A DNA stretch of 16,304 nucleotides from Wohlfahrtiimonas sp. GTDB lineage: Bacteria > Pseudomonadota > Gammaproteobacteria > Cardiobacteriales > Wohlfahrtiimonadaceae. Made by a program: the position numbers and the translations under genes. The stretch lies in contig JASLHB010000067.1 of assembly GCA_030149965.1 (NCBI GenBank), positions 1-16,304 of the forward strand, written 5' to 3'. Under the pieces are notes generated by a model. That model did no database searches. It saw nothing but the letters and a program-made list of their open reading frames with translations, and was not told the origin of the DNA. This document shows positions 6,439 to 15,281 of this stretch, in pieces; positions within the stretch are counted from its first letter, which is position 1; each line of letters opens with the position of its first letter.

Positions 6439-9400
6439 TTATTCATGCTCAAAGTTAATGAGTTTCTTGTGTCTACTGAGTAATAAATACATGGAAGGCA
6501 CTATGAAAACTGTCAATAATGTTCCTAAGCATAAACCACCAACAATTACCCAGCCAATAGTTGAACGAGATTCAGCGCCAGCCCCTGTTGCTAAAGCCAA
6601 TGGAATGGAACCTAAAACCATTGCACCAGTTGTCATTAAAATTGGGCGTAAACGCAAGCTTGCAGATTCGACGATGGCAGTTAACTTATCTTTGCCTGCA
6701 TCTTGTAGCTGATTTGCAAATTCTACGAGTAAAATACCATGTTTGGTAATTAAGCCGACTAATGTGACTAATCCAATTTGACTATAGATATTCATGCTAT
6801 TGCCAGTTAAGTATAAAGCCAATAGGGCACCTAGTGCGGCTAAAGGTACAGATAGCAATATAATAAAAGGATCAATCCATGATTCAAACTGTGCTGCCAT
6901 GACTAAATAGATGAACATTAAAGCTAACAAGAATATTGCAGCCATTGCGTTGCCTGTGCTTTTGAACTCACGAGCGCCGCCTGTGTAATCCAGCATTGTA
7001 TCTGGCATGACATCACGAATAACATTTTCAACAATATTGATACCATCACCTTGTGAAATGCCTTCAGATAAGTTTGCTGAAATCGTCACAGAACGGAGTT
7101 TATTAAAATGATTCAAATATTGAGGTGCAACAGTTTCACGAATGGTGACAAAGTTGGATAAAGGGATCATTTGATTTTTATCGGAACGAACATAGATATT
7201 TTTCAGATTTCTAGGTTCATTGCGATTAGTTGGTTCCACTTGTACTAATACATCATATTGTTCAGAGCCTTCTTTAAATCGCGTAATGTTTCGTCCGCCT
7301 AATGCTGTTTCTAATGCTCGGCCAACTGCATTCACATCAATGCCTAATAATGCGAGCTTTTCACGGTCAACATCCACTTCTAATTGTGGCGTATTCAAAC
7401 GAAGATTATTATCTGGCGTCACCAATCTTGGATCATTGTTTAATGTTTGCATGATTTGTGTGACATATTGATCTAATTCTTCAAATGATGCTGTTGAGCG
7501 AATCACAACTTCCACTTCTTTAGAGCGGCTATCTTGTCCTAAGGATTGTGGGTTGCTTGCAAATACTCGTAAACCCAAAGCAATATCTTGAAATTGTTTG
7601 TTTAATTTTTGCACGATGGACATTTGTGATTCACTGCGTAAATCCCAATCTTCTAATGTGATATTGCCAATACCACCAGCTGCAACACCAGATACGACAA
7701 ATACAGTTGCTTTTGGTAGTTCATTGATCAATAGCTCTTCTACTTCTGTGAAATAGCGATCTGTGAAATCAACCGTTGCGCCTTCTGGCGTAATGGCAGA
7801 AACTCGTACAAATCCTCTATCTTCTGTGGGTGATAACATTTGAGGCAGTTGCATGTAGAAAAAGTAACTGGCGCCCAATGTGATGATCATCCCAATGATG
7901 ACGAAAAATGATTTGGGTAAAATCCAGCGGAGAAGTTTTGTATAGCCATTGGTGAAGGCAATGAACATATTTTCAATGATATTGAAAAGCTTGCCTTTTT
8001 CATGATCTGTTTTGAGTAAGCGGGAGCACATCATCGGTGATAATGTCAGTGCTGTGAAGCCTGAAATCATCACTGCAATTGAGAGCGTTACCGCAAATTC
8101 AATGAATAGCTTGCCAATTCTACCTTCTGTGAATGTTAAAGGTAAGAATACGGCAGCCAATGTGATTGTCATTGCAATAATAGCCAATCCGATTTCTTTA
8201 GAGCCTACAAATGCTGCTTTGACTGGCGATAATCCTGCTTCAATGTGCCTATGGATATTTTCTAGCATGACAATGGCATCATCCACAACTAATCCAATTG
8301 CAAGTACGAAGGCGAGCATCGTCAATGTATTGATGGAATAGCCTAATAAATACATGGCGAACAATGTACCCACTAATGCAATCGGCACAGTTACCATTGG
8401 CACAATTGTGGCACGCCAATCTCTCAAGAAAAAGAAAATAATAATACCAACGAAGATCAACGCTTCAATGATCGTCGAGTAGACAGATTGCAATGATTTA
8501 TTAATGAAAATTGAGTTGTCAGAACTGATTTCTAATTTAACATCATCGGGCAATGTTTCTTGTAATGTTGGTAAGACTTCGCGAATTGCAGAAGAAATGG
8601 TTAATGGATTGGCAACAGACTGTTTGATAATGGCAATACCAACACCGCGTTGTCCATTCATGCGCGGGCGAGAAGTTTCTTCAATGCCGCCTAATTCAAC
8701 ATTGGCTAAATCTCCGAGCCTAACAATGTGTTGATTGCCTGATCCTGCGCGATTGGTTGTTTTAACAATAATATTATTGAATTCATCCACAGTATTTAAG
8801 TCTGTTTGCGCAACGATATCTAGTTCTCTAGCATTGCTCTTAATGCTACCTGCAGGAATTTCAACATTTTGCGCACGAAGAGCGGCTTCAATATCAGTAA
8901 TGGCAATATCGAAAGCAGACATTTTTTCAGGATCTAGCCATACACGCATCACGGGATTGCGTCCGCCCCAAATTTCTAAACTAGAAATGCCTTCGAGTAA
9001 CTCAACTTGTGGCTTGATATTATTTTCAACAATTTTTGTGAGTTCAATGGATGAGCGTTTATTGCTTGTCAGCGTTAAAATCATAACAGGATCAGCATCA
9101 GAATCACTTTTATTGATGATTGGTTCATTTACGTCATCAGGCAGTAGATATTTTGCACGCGCGACACGATCACGAACATCATTGGCGGCTTCTTCGATAT
9201 TCTTACTTGGTTGAAATGAAATATTCACAAATGACATGCCACGGCGGGACATCGATGTCATAAAATCAATACCATCAATGCTTGTGACTGCATCTTCAAT
9301 GGCTTTAGTAACTTGTGTTTCTATGATTTCAGGGCTTGCGCCACTGTAAGTTGTGCGAATGCTGATAACAGGCAAATCGATGTTCGGATATTCGCGGATG

Positions 9401-9498
9401 CTCATACGCGTTAAGCCAATAATACCGAGCAGAATGATTAGAATATTGAGTACAATCGCGAAAACGGGGCGCTTGATGGATATGTCTGAGATTTTCAT
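6439..9498 (-). CDS. RND multidrug efflux pump inner-membrane subunit (HAE1/AcrB-type)
   Basis: A 1019-residue inner-membrane proton antiporter of the resistance-nodulation-division family, of full normal length. The N-terminal helix is followed by the porter-domain start REYPNIDLPVISIRTTYSGA. The proton-relay aspartates are D406/D407 in GLVVDDAIVMLENIHRHIE, and the partner lysine is K919 in GLITKHGILLVEFANQ. Two large periplasmic loops separate the two sets of membrane helices, as in AcrB. Such pumps export hydrophobic or amphiphilic compounds as trimers, through an adaptor and an outer-membrane channel. The ATG at 9498 has GGAG seven bases upstream, and the adaptor gene ends 15 bp before it, so the pair is an operon. 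No outer-membrane factor gene follows. The substrate cannot be read from sequence. Confidence 0.93.
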   Translation of the reverse strand: MKISDISIKRPVFAIVLNILIILLGIIGLTRMSIREYPNIDLPVISIRTTYSGASPEIIETQVTKAIEDAVTSIDGIDFMTSMSRRGMSFVNISFQPSKNIEEAANDVRDRVARAKYLLPDDVNEPIINKSDSDADPVMILTLTSNKRSSIELTKIVENNIKPQVELLEGISSLEIWGGRNPVMRVWLDPEKMSAFDIAITDIEAALRAQNVEIPAGSIKSNARELDIVAQTDLNTVDEFNNIIVKTTNRAGSGNQHIVRLGDLANVELGGIEETSRPRMNGQRGVGIAIIKQSVANPLTISSAIREVLPTLQETLPDDVKLEISSDNSIFINKSLQSVYSTIIEALIFVGIIIFFFLRDWRATIVPMVTVPIALVGTLFAMYLLGYSINTLTMLAFVLAIGLVVDDAIVMLENIHRHIEAGLSPVKAAFVGSKEIGLAIIAMTITLAAVFLPLTFTEGRIGKLFIEFAVTLSIAVMISGFTALTLSPMMCSRLLKTDHEKGKLFNIIENMFIAFTNGYTKLLRWILPKSFFVIIGMIITLGASYFFYMQLPQMLSPTEDRGFVRVSAITPEGATVDFTDRYFTEVEELLINELPKATVFVVSGVAAGGIGNITLEDWDLRSESQMSIVQKLNKQFQDIALGLRVFASNPQSLGQDSRSKEVEVVIRSTASFEELDQYVTQIMQTLNNDPRLVTPDNNLRLNTPQLEVDVDREKLALLGIDVNAVGRALETALGGRNITRFKEGSEQYDVLVQVEPTNRNEPRNLKNIYVRSDKNQMIPLSNFVTIRETVAPQYLNHFNKLRSVTISANLSEGISQGDGINIVENVIRDVMPDTMLDYTGGAREFKSTGNAMAAIFLLALMFIYLVMAAQFESWIDPFIILLSVPLAALGALLALYLTGNSMNIYSQIGLVTLVGLITKHGILLVEFANQLQDAGKDKLTAIVESASLRLRPILMTTGAMVLGSIPLALATGAGAESRSTIGWVIVGGLCLGTLLTVFIVPSMYLLLSRHKKLINFEHE

Positions 9499-9513
9499 AA
9501 AGATGCTCCGTTG

Positions 9514-10545
9514 CTATTTGGGTTCAACAGGATTGATTATTGCGCCATCATGAATACGAGCTTGTCCAACTTTTACCACTTGATCGCCATCTTTTAATCC
9601 ATGAATAATTTCTACAGCATAGCTAGAACGTTCACCTAAAATCACTTCTGTTAATTTTGCAATAGAGCGATCATCTTCTTTTACAACACGATAAACATAT
9701 TGTTTGCCTTCAGATGAGAAAATAGCTTCTTCTGGCACAATGATTACGTTATAGCCTAAAGGAATTTCTAAAGAAATTCTTGCGAACATGCCAGGCAATA
9801 AACCTTGATCTTGGTTATCATAAATTGCGCGAACAATTAAAGATCGGCCTTCTTGCTCAATTTCTGGGCTTAATGCATAAATTTCTGCAGTAAATTTCTT
9901 TTTAGGGAAATTATCCACAGTGAATTGTAAAGGTTGGGCTAATTTAACTGTGTGCGCCAATCTTTCGGGTAAGTTAAATTCTAGTTTGAGCTTTTCTGTA
10001 TTAACGATGGTGGTTAAGTCGCTACCTGTTTGAATATAGCTGCCTGCATATTGATTAATCAAGCCCATTTTGCCTTTAAAGGGCGCGGTTAAAGTTGTAT
10101 GGTCCACCTCAATTTGTGCCATTTCCAATTCTGCTTCTGCTTGTAATTTAGCTGTTTTGGCAGCATCAACTTGTTGTGCGGTTGCGCTGCCACGAGATGC
10201 TTCTAATCGTTTAACATTTTGTTCGGCGTTACTTAAATTTGCTGTGGCGTTTTTGAATTTCGCATTGGCTAAACGGTCATCAAACTTAATGAGTTCTTGT
10301 CCTTGATTAACAAGTGAACCTTCTTCAAAATTAACAGAGATAATTTTGCCTGATAATTCAGGGCGGAGAATAACGCGCTCGTAAGGTAATAATGTACCAA
10401 CAGCATGGATATATTCTTGCTTAGGCATTTCTTGTGTATCAGCAACTTCTACATTGACTGTTTTGCTGTATGAAATATTTGTAATAAAAAATGCTAAGAA
10501 TGTGAGAAGCAAGGGAATCTTGTAGTTGTTCATTATCCAATCCAT
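9514..10545 (-). CDS. RND efflux periplasmic adaptor (membrane fusion protein, HlyD/AcrA family)
   Basis: A protein of up to 343 residues that bridges the RND pump to an outer-membrane channel. It has an N-terminal hydrophobic export signal (about residues 5-25, ending TNISYS). Next come a lipoyl/barrel-sandwich half (about 57-92, ...LRPELSGKIISVNFEEGS), an alanine- and glutamate-rich helical hairpin (about 93-150), the returning lipoyl half (LTAPFKGKMGL) and the beta-barrel and membrane-proximal parts (GLLPGMFARISLEIP). There is no lipobox cysteine near the signal end, so it is probably periplasmic and anchored by, or cleaved after, the signal, not a lipoprotein. Two starts are possible: ATG 10545 and ATG 10533. 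The second gives a more standard signal peptide (MNNYK...). Cotranscribed with the RND gene. Confidence 0.9.
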   Translation of the reverse strand: MDWIMNNYKIPLLLTFLAFFITNISYSKTVNVEVADTQEMPKQEYIHAVGTLLPYERVILRPELSGKIISVNFEEGSLVNQGQELIKFDDRLANAKFKNATANLSNAEQNVKRLEASRGSATAQQVDAAKTAKLQAEAELEMAQIEVDHTTLTAPFKGKMGLINQYAGSYIQTGSDLTTIVNTEKLKLEFNLPERLAHTVKLAQPLQFTVDNFPKKKFTAEIYALSPEIEQEGRSLIVRAIYDNQDQGLLPGMFARISLEIPLGYNVIIVPEEAIFSSEGKQYVYRVVKEDDRSIAKLTEVILGERSSYAVEIIHGLKDGDQVVKVGQARIHDGAIINPVEPK

Positions 10546-10567
10546 GAATGCTCGATTAAGTGCAATT

Positions 10568-10609
10568 ATTGTAAAGGATCGATTGCAAAAAGCTTTGGAT
10601 ATTTGTCAA
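10568..10609 (-). promoter_or_regulatory. Promoter region of the efflux operon
   Basis: On the minus strand, a perfect TTGACA (-35, 10609-10604) is followed after 16 bp by TGCAAT (10587-10582, four of six -10 bases). A second, better -10-like hexamer, TACAAT (10573-10568, five of six), lies 30 bp from the TTGACA and lacks its own -35. Both lie between the purine permease terminator and the adaptor gene, so one of them probably starts the adaptor-pump transcript. No clear repressor operator palindrome is visible. Confidence 0.45.
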
Positions 10610-10626
10610 AATTTTGTAAAGGGAAT

Positions 10627-10655
10627 AAAAAATCCCACCAAAATGGTGGGATTTT
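10627..10655 (-). terminator. Rho-independent terminator of the purine permease gene
   Basis: A perfect 12-bp inverted repeat (10629-10640 with 10644-10655, 3-base loop, GC-rich core TCCCACCA/TGGTGGGA). On the minus strand it is followed by a run of six T (10632-10627). It lies 23 bp after the permease stop codon and separates that gene from the efflux operon. The A/T flanks are fairly symmetrical, but no plus-strand gene would use it. Confidence 0.92.
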
Positions 10656-10678
10656 CAGATGTATTTGTGAATATTAGA

Positions 10679-11986
10679 TTAATGACCCATATTCGATAAA
10701 ATAAATTTAACTAAGAATAAGATTGCAATGATATAAGTCGCAGGATGAACTTCTTTGAATTTTCCTGTAAATACTTTCAATACAACATAGCTGATGAATG
10801 CAAAAGCAAAGCCATTTGCGATCGAATATGTGAAAGCCATCGTAAATGCCATCAATGCAGCAGGGATTGCGTTAGTTAAATCATCCCATTCAACTTCTGT
10901 TAATTCACGAAGCATAATACATGCTAAGTAGATCAATGCAGGTGCAGTTGCATACGCAGGTACAGCTGTTAATAATGGTGAGAAGAATAATGCAGCTAAG
11001 AATAATATACCAACTGTCGCACTTGTTAAACCTGTACGGCCACCCGCTTGAACGCCAGAAGCGCTTTCAACATAAGCAGTTACAGAGCTTGTGCCTAACA
11101 TACTGCCCGCAAGAATTGATGTACTATCTGCAAATAATGCGCGTGAGAAACGTTTCTTATTTTCTGGTGAAGTATCATCTAAGATGTGAGCGCGTTTTGC
11201 TACGCCGATTAATACGCCCGTCGCATCAAATAATTCAACCAATACTAGCGTTAAGATGATTTGTAAGAAACCAGCTTCCAATACTTTGCTGAAATCAATT
11301 TGGAAGAATGTTGGTGCGATTGATGGTGGCATAGAAACAACGCCTGTAAAGTGCGTGTTACCAGTGAAAATACTCAAGATAGAAATCACTAGAATTCCGA
11401 TTAAGATCGCACCTTTAACTTTCAATGCATCTAACACTGCGATAATTAAGAAGCCTAAAATACAGAATAATGTTGAAGGATTAGCTAAAGAGCCTAATTG
11501 CACTAATGTCGCAGGATTATCAACCACTAAACCTGATGATTGTAAGCCAATGAATGCCAAAAATAGACCAATGCCCGCGGCAATGGAAGCTCGTAAGGAT
11601 TTGGGGATGCCTTCAATGATCCATGTGCGAAGCCCTGTGGCTGTTAGGATTAAGAAAATCACACCAGAGACAAATACGCCGCCCAAAGCTTGTTGCCAAG
11701 TGAAGCCCATCGTTGCGACAATTGTGAAGGCAAAGAATGCATTTAAGCCCATGCCAGGTGCAACAGCGATAGGGTAGTTGGCAACGAATGCCATAATAAA
11801 TGTACCAATAGCAGCGGCAATACATGTTGCAACAAATACAGAGCCTTTGTCCATGCCTGTACTTGATAAAATGATTGGGTTAACAAAAATAATGTAAGAC
11901 ATTGCTAAGAATGTTGTCATGCCACCAATGGCTTCTGTTTGAACATTGGTTTTATGCTCTTTCAGTTTAAATAATCGCTCTAACAT
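10679..11986 (-). CDS. AzgA-type purine nucleobase permease (NCS2 superfamily)
   Basis: A 435-residue polytopic inner-membrane transporter resembling E. coli AdeP/AdeQ/GhxP/GhxQ and Bacillus PbuG, which import adenine or guanine/hypoxanthine with protons. Recognisable segments are MTTFLAMSYIIFVNP (residues 23-37), ANYPIAVAPGMGLNAFFAF (69-87), ELFDATGVLIG (251-261) and LGTSSVTAYVESASGV with GGRTGL (297-320). Length is normal for the family and many hydrophobic helices are evident. The ATG at 11986 has a strong AGGAG eight bases upstream. Only about 35 bp separate it from the terminator of the preceding gene, so its promoter must be compact or overlap that hairpin. Adenine versus guanine/hypoxanthine specificity cannot be told by eye. 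Confidence 0.92.
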   Translation of the reverse strand: MLERLFKLKEHKTNVQTEAIGGMTTFLAMSYIIFVNPIILSSTGMDKGSVFVATCIAAAIGTFIMAFVANYPIAVAPGMGLNAFFAFTIVATMGFTWQQALGGVFVSGVIFLILTATGLRTWIIEGIPKSLRASIAAGIGLFLAFIGLQSSGLVVDNPATLVQLGSLANPSTLFCILGFLIIAVLDALKVKGAILIGILVISILSIFTGNTHFTGVVSMPPSIAPTFFQIDFSKVLEAGFLQIILTLVLVELFDATGVLIGVAKRAHILDDTSPENKKRFSRALFADSTSILAGSMLGTSSVTAYVESASGVQAGGRTGLTSATVGILFLAALFFSPLLTAVPAYATAPALIYLACIMLRELTEVEWDDLTNAIPAALMAFTMAFTYSIANGFAFAFISYVVLKVFTGKFKEVHPATYIIAILFLVKFILSNMGH

Positions 11987-12021
11987 TAGAAAAACTCCTA
12001 GAAGTAATAAAGATTCAATTT

Positions 12022-12053
12022 AAAAAGCCTCATCTACAATTGTAGTGAGGCTT
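12022..12053 (-). terminator. Rho-independent terminator after the alx/terC-type gene
   Basis: Arms AAGCCTCA and TGAGGCTT (12025-12032 with 12046-12053) enclose a second inverted repeat, CTACAA/TTGTAG, with one unpaired T at 12033. This gives about 14 bp of stem. On the minus strand a run of five T (12026-12022) follows. It begins four bases after the stop codon and ends the clpX-rnt-gshA-alx transcript. Confidence 0.85.
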
Positions 12054-12057
12054 ATGT

Positions 12058-13050
12058 TTATTCTGCTTTTGGATTGGATTTCAGTGATATTAATACTGAT
12101 CCAACCAACACAATTAATACAACGGAAAGCGATACTGCCGTTGGGATATGGAAGTCAAAAGCGAGTAGTAACATTTTACAGCCAATGAACACTAAAATTG
12201 TTGCCAAACCATATTGTAAAAATGCGAAACGATCTGCCATATCTGCTAATAAGAAATACATTGCACGTAATCCTAAAATTGCGAATACGTTAGATGTCAT
12301 TACAATGAAAGGATCTTTCGTGATTGCGAAGATTGCAGGCACTGAATCAACAGCAAAAATAATGTCGGAAATTGTAATCACAATTAAAGCCAACAATAAT
12401 GGTGTGCCATAACGTACGCCATTTTCTTTGGTGAAGAAGTGCTCAGCATCTAATTTATCAGTAAACTTCATGCGTTTTTTGATAATGCGAATGAACCATT
12501 TTTGATTTAAATCTTCCTCTTCATCAGATTTCTTAAACATTGTGAAACCTGTATAAACTAAGAATGCACCAAATACATACAAAATCCATTCAAACTGAGT
12601 GATCAACGATGCACCAATTAACACCATGATCACGCGCAATGCAATGGCTGCAAAAATCCCATAAACCAATACACGGCGTTGGAATTTAGCTGGAATTTTG
12701 AAGAAGCCAAAGATTAATAAGAATACAAAAATATTGTCGATAGAAAGTGACTTCTCAAGAACATAGCCCGTTAAATAATCGACTGAAGCTTCAACTGCCA
12801 TAGCTTGTTGTTGTGCAGCTGTGAGGTTTAATTCAGGAAAATCACCATGTGCCAAATACCAATACAACCAAACGTTGAAGAGTAGTGCAACGGTGACCCA
12901 AACAACGGTCCAGAGTAATGCTTCTTTGATGCTAACTTTATGATCACCTGTTTGTTTTAAGGCAAGCATATCCACTGCAATCATAATTAATACAGCAATT
13001 GTGAAAACGGTATATAGAAAAGGAGAACCGATGGGAGGGAGGGGCGACAT
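12058..13050 (-). CDS. alx: Alx/TerC-family integral membrane metal-ion protein
   Basis: A 330-residue polytopic inner-membrane protein. It is close to E. coli Alx, which is linked to manganese export and alkaline pH response. Conserved stretches include YVLEKSLSIDNIFVF (E99, D105), QRRVLVYGIFAAIALR, FEWILYVFGAFLVYTG and SDIIFAVDSVPAIFAIT (D229, D235), followed by PFIVMTSNVFAILGLRAMYF. A charged cytoplasmic loop lies at about 173-215. In the second acidic helix, where E. coli Alx has VELSD, this protein has ITISD (T226), so one usually acidic position is neutral. The gene starts 10 bp after gshA; its ribosome-binding AGGA overlaps the gshA stop codon, implying coupling. No yybP-ykoY manganese riboswitch fits in that gap. 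The exact ion is inferred from the family only. Confidence 0.88.
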   Translation of the reverse strand: MSPLPPIGSPFLYTVFTIAVLIMIAVDMLALKQTGDHKVSIKEALLWTVVWVTVALLFNVWLYWYLAHGDFPELNLTAAQQQAMAVEASVDYLTGYVLEKSLSIDNIFVFLLIFGFFKIPAKFQRRVLVYGIFAAIALRVIMVLIGASLITQFEWILYVFGAFLVYTGFTMFKKSDEEEDLNQKWFIRIIKKRMKFTDKLDAEHFFTKENGVRYGTPLLLALIVITISDIIFAVDSVPAIFAITKDPFIVMTSNVFAILGLRAMYFLLADMADRFAFLQYGLATILVFIGCKMLLLAFDFHIPTAVSLSVVLIVLVGSVLISLKSNPKAE

Positions 13051-13060
13051 TTACATTTTC

Positions 13061-14623
13061 CTAGATGGACTTAAAATAATTTGACAAATATTCATCAAAA
13101 TCAGTTTGAGGCTCTGCCTCTAATGCTTTTTGACGTTCAATACTTTTGTGAGCTAGCTTTTTGAAGGTTTCACGTTTGTCATCAGATAACACTTTTTCAG
13201 TCAGATAATAATTTTTGTATTGCGTTGCTTTTTCAATACAGTACTTATTATACGGAATAGATGATGTAGTTAGCTCATTTAAAATTTTAGCGGATGGCGT
13301 TAAATGACTATCCGTAATCATTGCCCTCAATGGCGCAATCGTTGCGCTGTATTGTGGGCCAAGAATATCAGCGACTGGTTTAATCCATTCTAAAAGTGCG
13401 TCTAATAATTCTTGAAGCGGTTGCTCTTGATATTGAACATTTAATGTTAAGTCTTGAGTTCTACCTTTTGCTGCAATCAATGCAAGATTTCTTTGATTTT
13501 GCTCATATTCCATATTACAGAGCGGATCTGCATTGGATAATAGGCAAGTTGTCATAAATGCTTGTAAGAAACGGATAGTTTCTACAGAAATGCCTGTTGC
13601 AATCGTTGGCATAATATCGACAGAGCGCAATTCTACATAGCCAATACCGCGTTGTTTCAATGCAGATAGCAATGTTTCGCCTGATTTCAAAACTTGTTTT
13701 GGGCGAATGCTTGCGTAATATTCATTTTCGATTTGTAGAATATGATTATTGATCTGCTGATATTCGCCATCTTTTTTGATGGCAATATGTGAAACTTTAT
13801 CACATGGCGTTAAAATCGCATGTTCAATATCTGCAATGTAATCTTTCAGTGAATTGAAAGATACTGTAAATTTACATTTATTATTGCTGTAGCCAATATC
13901 AGATAAACGAAGAGAAGTGCTTTCTTTGATGTAAACAGTTTCATCATCAAATTTTTCAAAGCGATCAGTGTTATTTTCTGATAAAAAGCTTTTTGGCATA
14001 ATTGGCGAAGCACCAAAGAAATAAGGCACTAAAAAACCAAAACGCGAAACAGAGCGCATTAGATGTAAGTAACGCTCTGATTTAAAATCAGCCAATGATA
14101 GTTCGCTTTTTGTTGCTTTTTGCAAAGCTAAGAAGAATTCATCACTTAATGAAAAGTTAAAGTGAATACCTGCGATGGATTGCATCATTTTGCCGTAGCG
14201 ATGTGCTAAGCCAGTTCGATACAAGGTTTTCATCTTTGCGGCATTAGATGAACCATATTGTGCAATTGGAATTTCATTTACATTACTGATTAATGGCGGC
14301 ATTGAATCGGGCCACAGTAATTCATCGCCTAAATTTTCTAGCGTGTAAGCTTGCGTTTCATCCAATGCTTGATATAAATCTTCAGGCGAATGATAAACAT
14401 CTGTGACAAATTCAAGTAAGTTCTCTGCAAAGTCAGTTGTGATATTGGCATTGGTTAAAGCCGAGCCTAATACTTCTGGGTGAGAATTTTGGCTAAGATG
14501 GCCTTGCTGGTCAATGCGCAATCCTTCTCTTTCTAATCCCATAGAAACATCTTGAATTAAACGAACATCATCACCCAAAGCTTCAAGATTAGACTTGACT
14601 GAATTCATCAACTGTTTAAACAT
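13061..14623 (-). CDS. gshA: Glutamate--cysteine ligase
   Basis: A 520-residue cytoplasmic enzyme that joins glutamate and cysteine in the first, ATP-dependent step of glutathione synthesis. Length and sequence match the proteobacterial GshA class (E. coli 518 residues): MGLEREGLRI (28-37), HPEVLGSALTN and ITTDFAENLLEF (48-72), AQYGSSNAAKMKTLYRTGL, and GIHFNFSLSDEF. The frame extends six bases further to a TTG at 14629, but the ATG at 14623 is preferred because AAAAGGA lies six bases before it. It sits between rnt (11-bp gap) and the alx-type gene (10-bp gap) in a four-gene operon. The gene for the second step, gshB, is not in view. Confidence 0.95.
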   Translation of the reverse strand: MFKQLMNSVKSNLEALGDDVRLIQDVSMGLEREGLRIDQQGHLSQNSHPEVLGSALTNANITTDFAENLLEFVTDVYHSPEDLYQALDETQAYTLENLGDELLWPDSMPPLISNVNEIPIAQYGSSNAAKMKTLYRTGLAHRYGKMMQSIAGIHFNFSLSDEFFLALQKATKSELSLADFKSERYLHLMRSVSRFGFLVPYFFGASPIMPKSFLSENNTDRFEKFDDETVYIKESTSLRLSDIGYSNNKCKFTVSFNSLKDYIADIEHAILTPCDKVSHIAIKKDGEYQQINNHILQIENEYYASIRPKQVLKSGETLLSALKQRGIGYVELRSVDIMPTIATGISVETIRFLQAFMTTCLLSNADPLCNMEYEQNQRNLALIAAKGRTQDLTLNVQYQEQPLQELLDALLEWIKPVADILGPQYSATIAPLRAMITDSHLTPSAKILNELTTSSIPYNKYCIEKATQYKNYYLTEKVLSDDKRETFKKLAHKSIERQKALEAEPQTDFDEYLSNYFKSI

Positions 14624-14634
14624 AATCAATCCTT

Positions 14635-15279
14635 TTAAAGAACTGGCTGTAAGTCAAAGCCTACGTTTGTTTGCCACATATTCATGATTTTACAAAATAG
14701 TTCTGCTGTTTGTTGAGTGTCATACAATGCTGAATGAGCGCCTTCTGCATCCCATTTCATGCCAGCTGCAATAGCCGATTTAGCCAAAACTGTTTGGCCA
14801 TAAGCCAATGCGCTTAAGCTCACTGTATCTAGCACAGAGAAAGGATGAAAAGGTGAGCGTTTAATGCCGCATCTTTCAATGGCTGCATTCAAGAAAGCTA
14901 AATCGAAATGGGCATTATGTCCAATTAAAATTGCGCGTGTGCAACCTTGTATTCTAACTTCCTCGCGAACAGCATTGAAAACCTTCTTCATGGCTTCACT
15001 TTCAGAAATAGCCATGCGGAAAGGATTGTCTAGTTTAATGCCATTGATCTTCATAGACTCAGGATTAATGCCTAGATTTGGCGCGGGTTCGATATTAGCA
15101 GCAACATGATGTGTTGTTTTCATGATGCCATTTTTATCAATGTCTAAAAACACAGCAGCAATTTCTAACAGTGCATCTCTTTTTGGGTTAAGACCACCAG
15201 TCTCAACATCAATAACAACAGGTAAAAAACCCCTAAATCTAAGAGACATTAAAGGGATATTCGTTAATTGATCACTCAT
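14635..15279 (-). CDS. rnt: Ribonuclease T
   Basis: A 214-residue DEDDh 3'-5' exonuclease, almost the same length as E. coli RNase T (215). It trims tRNA 3' ends (end turnover) and matures 5S and 23S rRNA and small RNAs, acting as a homodimer. Catalytic residues are visible: D24 and E26 in VVIDVETGG, D126 in GHNAHFDLAF, H182 and D187 in AHSALYDTQQTAELF. The N-terminal RFRGFLPVVIDVET and FHPFSVLDT are typical. The ATG at 15279 starts two bases after the clpX stop codon and has only a weak ribosome site, so translation is probably coupled to clpX. Confidence 0.95.
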   Translation of the reverse strand: MSDQLTNIPLMSLRFRGFLPVVIDVETGGLNPKRDALLEIAAVFLDIDKNGIMKTTHHVAANIEPAPNLGINPESMKINGIKLDNPFRMAISESEAMKKVFNAVREEVRIQGCTRAILIGHNAHFDLAFLNAAIERCGIKRSPFHPFSVLDTVSLSALAYGQTVLAKSAIAAGMKWDAEGAHSALYDTQQTAELFCKIMNMWQTNVGFDLQPVL

Positions 15280-15281
15280 GA

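Noticed and set aside
8735..9214. Open frame of 159 codons on the plus strand, antisense to the RND pump gene
   Set aside because: Serine- and leucine-rich shadow of a highly conserved RND coding region, with no family similarity.
11256..11777. Open frame of 173 codons on the plus strand, antisense to the purine permease gene
   Set aside because: It lies wholly within a clear AzgA-family gene, and its translation is low-complexity (K, N, P, I-rich) with no recognisable motif. It is a codon-bias shadow.
11987..12024. Purine riboswitch upstream of the purine permease gene
   Set aside because: The space is far too short for an aptamer, and the only structure upstream is the terminator hairpin of the previous gene.
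14624..14629. TTG start for gshA, two codons upstream of the ATG
   Set aside because: The Shine-Dalgarno AAAAGGA is at normal spacing from the ATG at 14623 and directly abuts the TTG, so the ATG is preferred.
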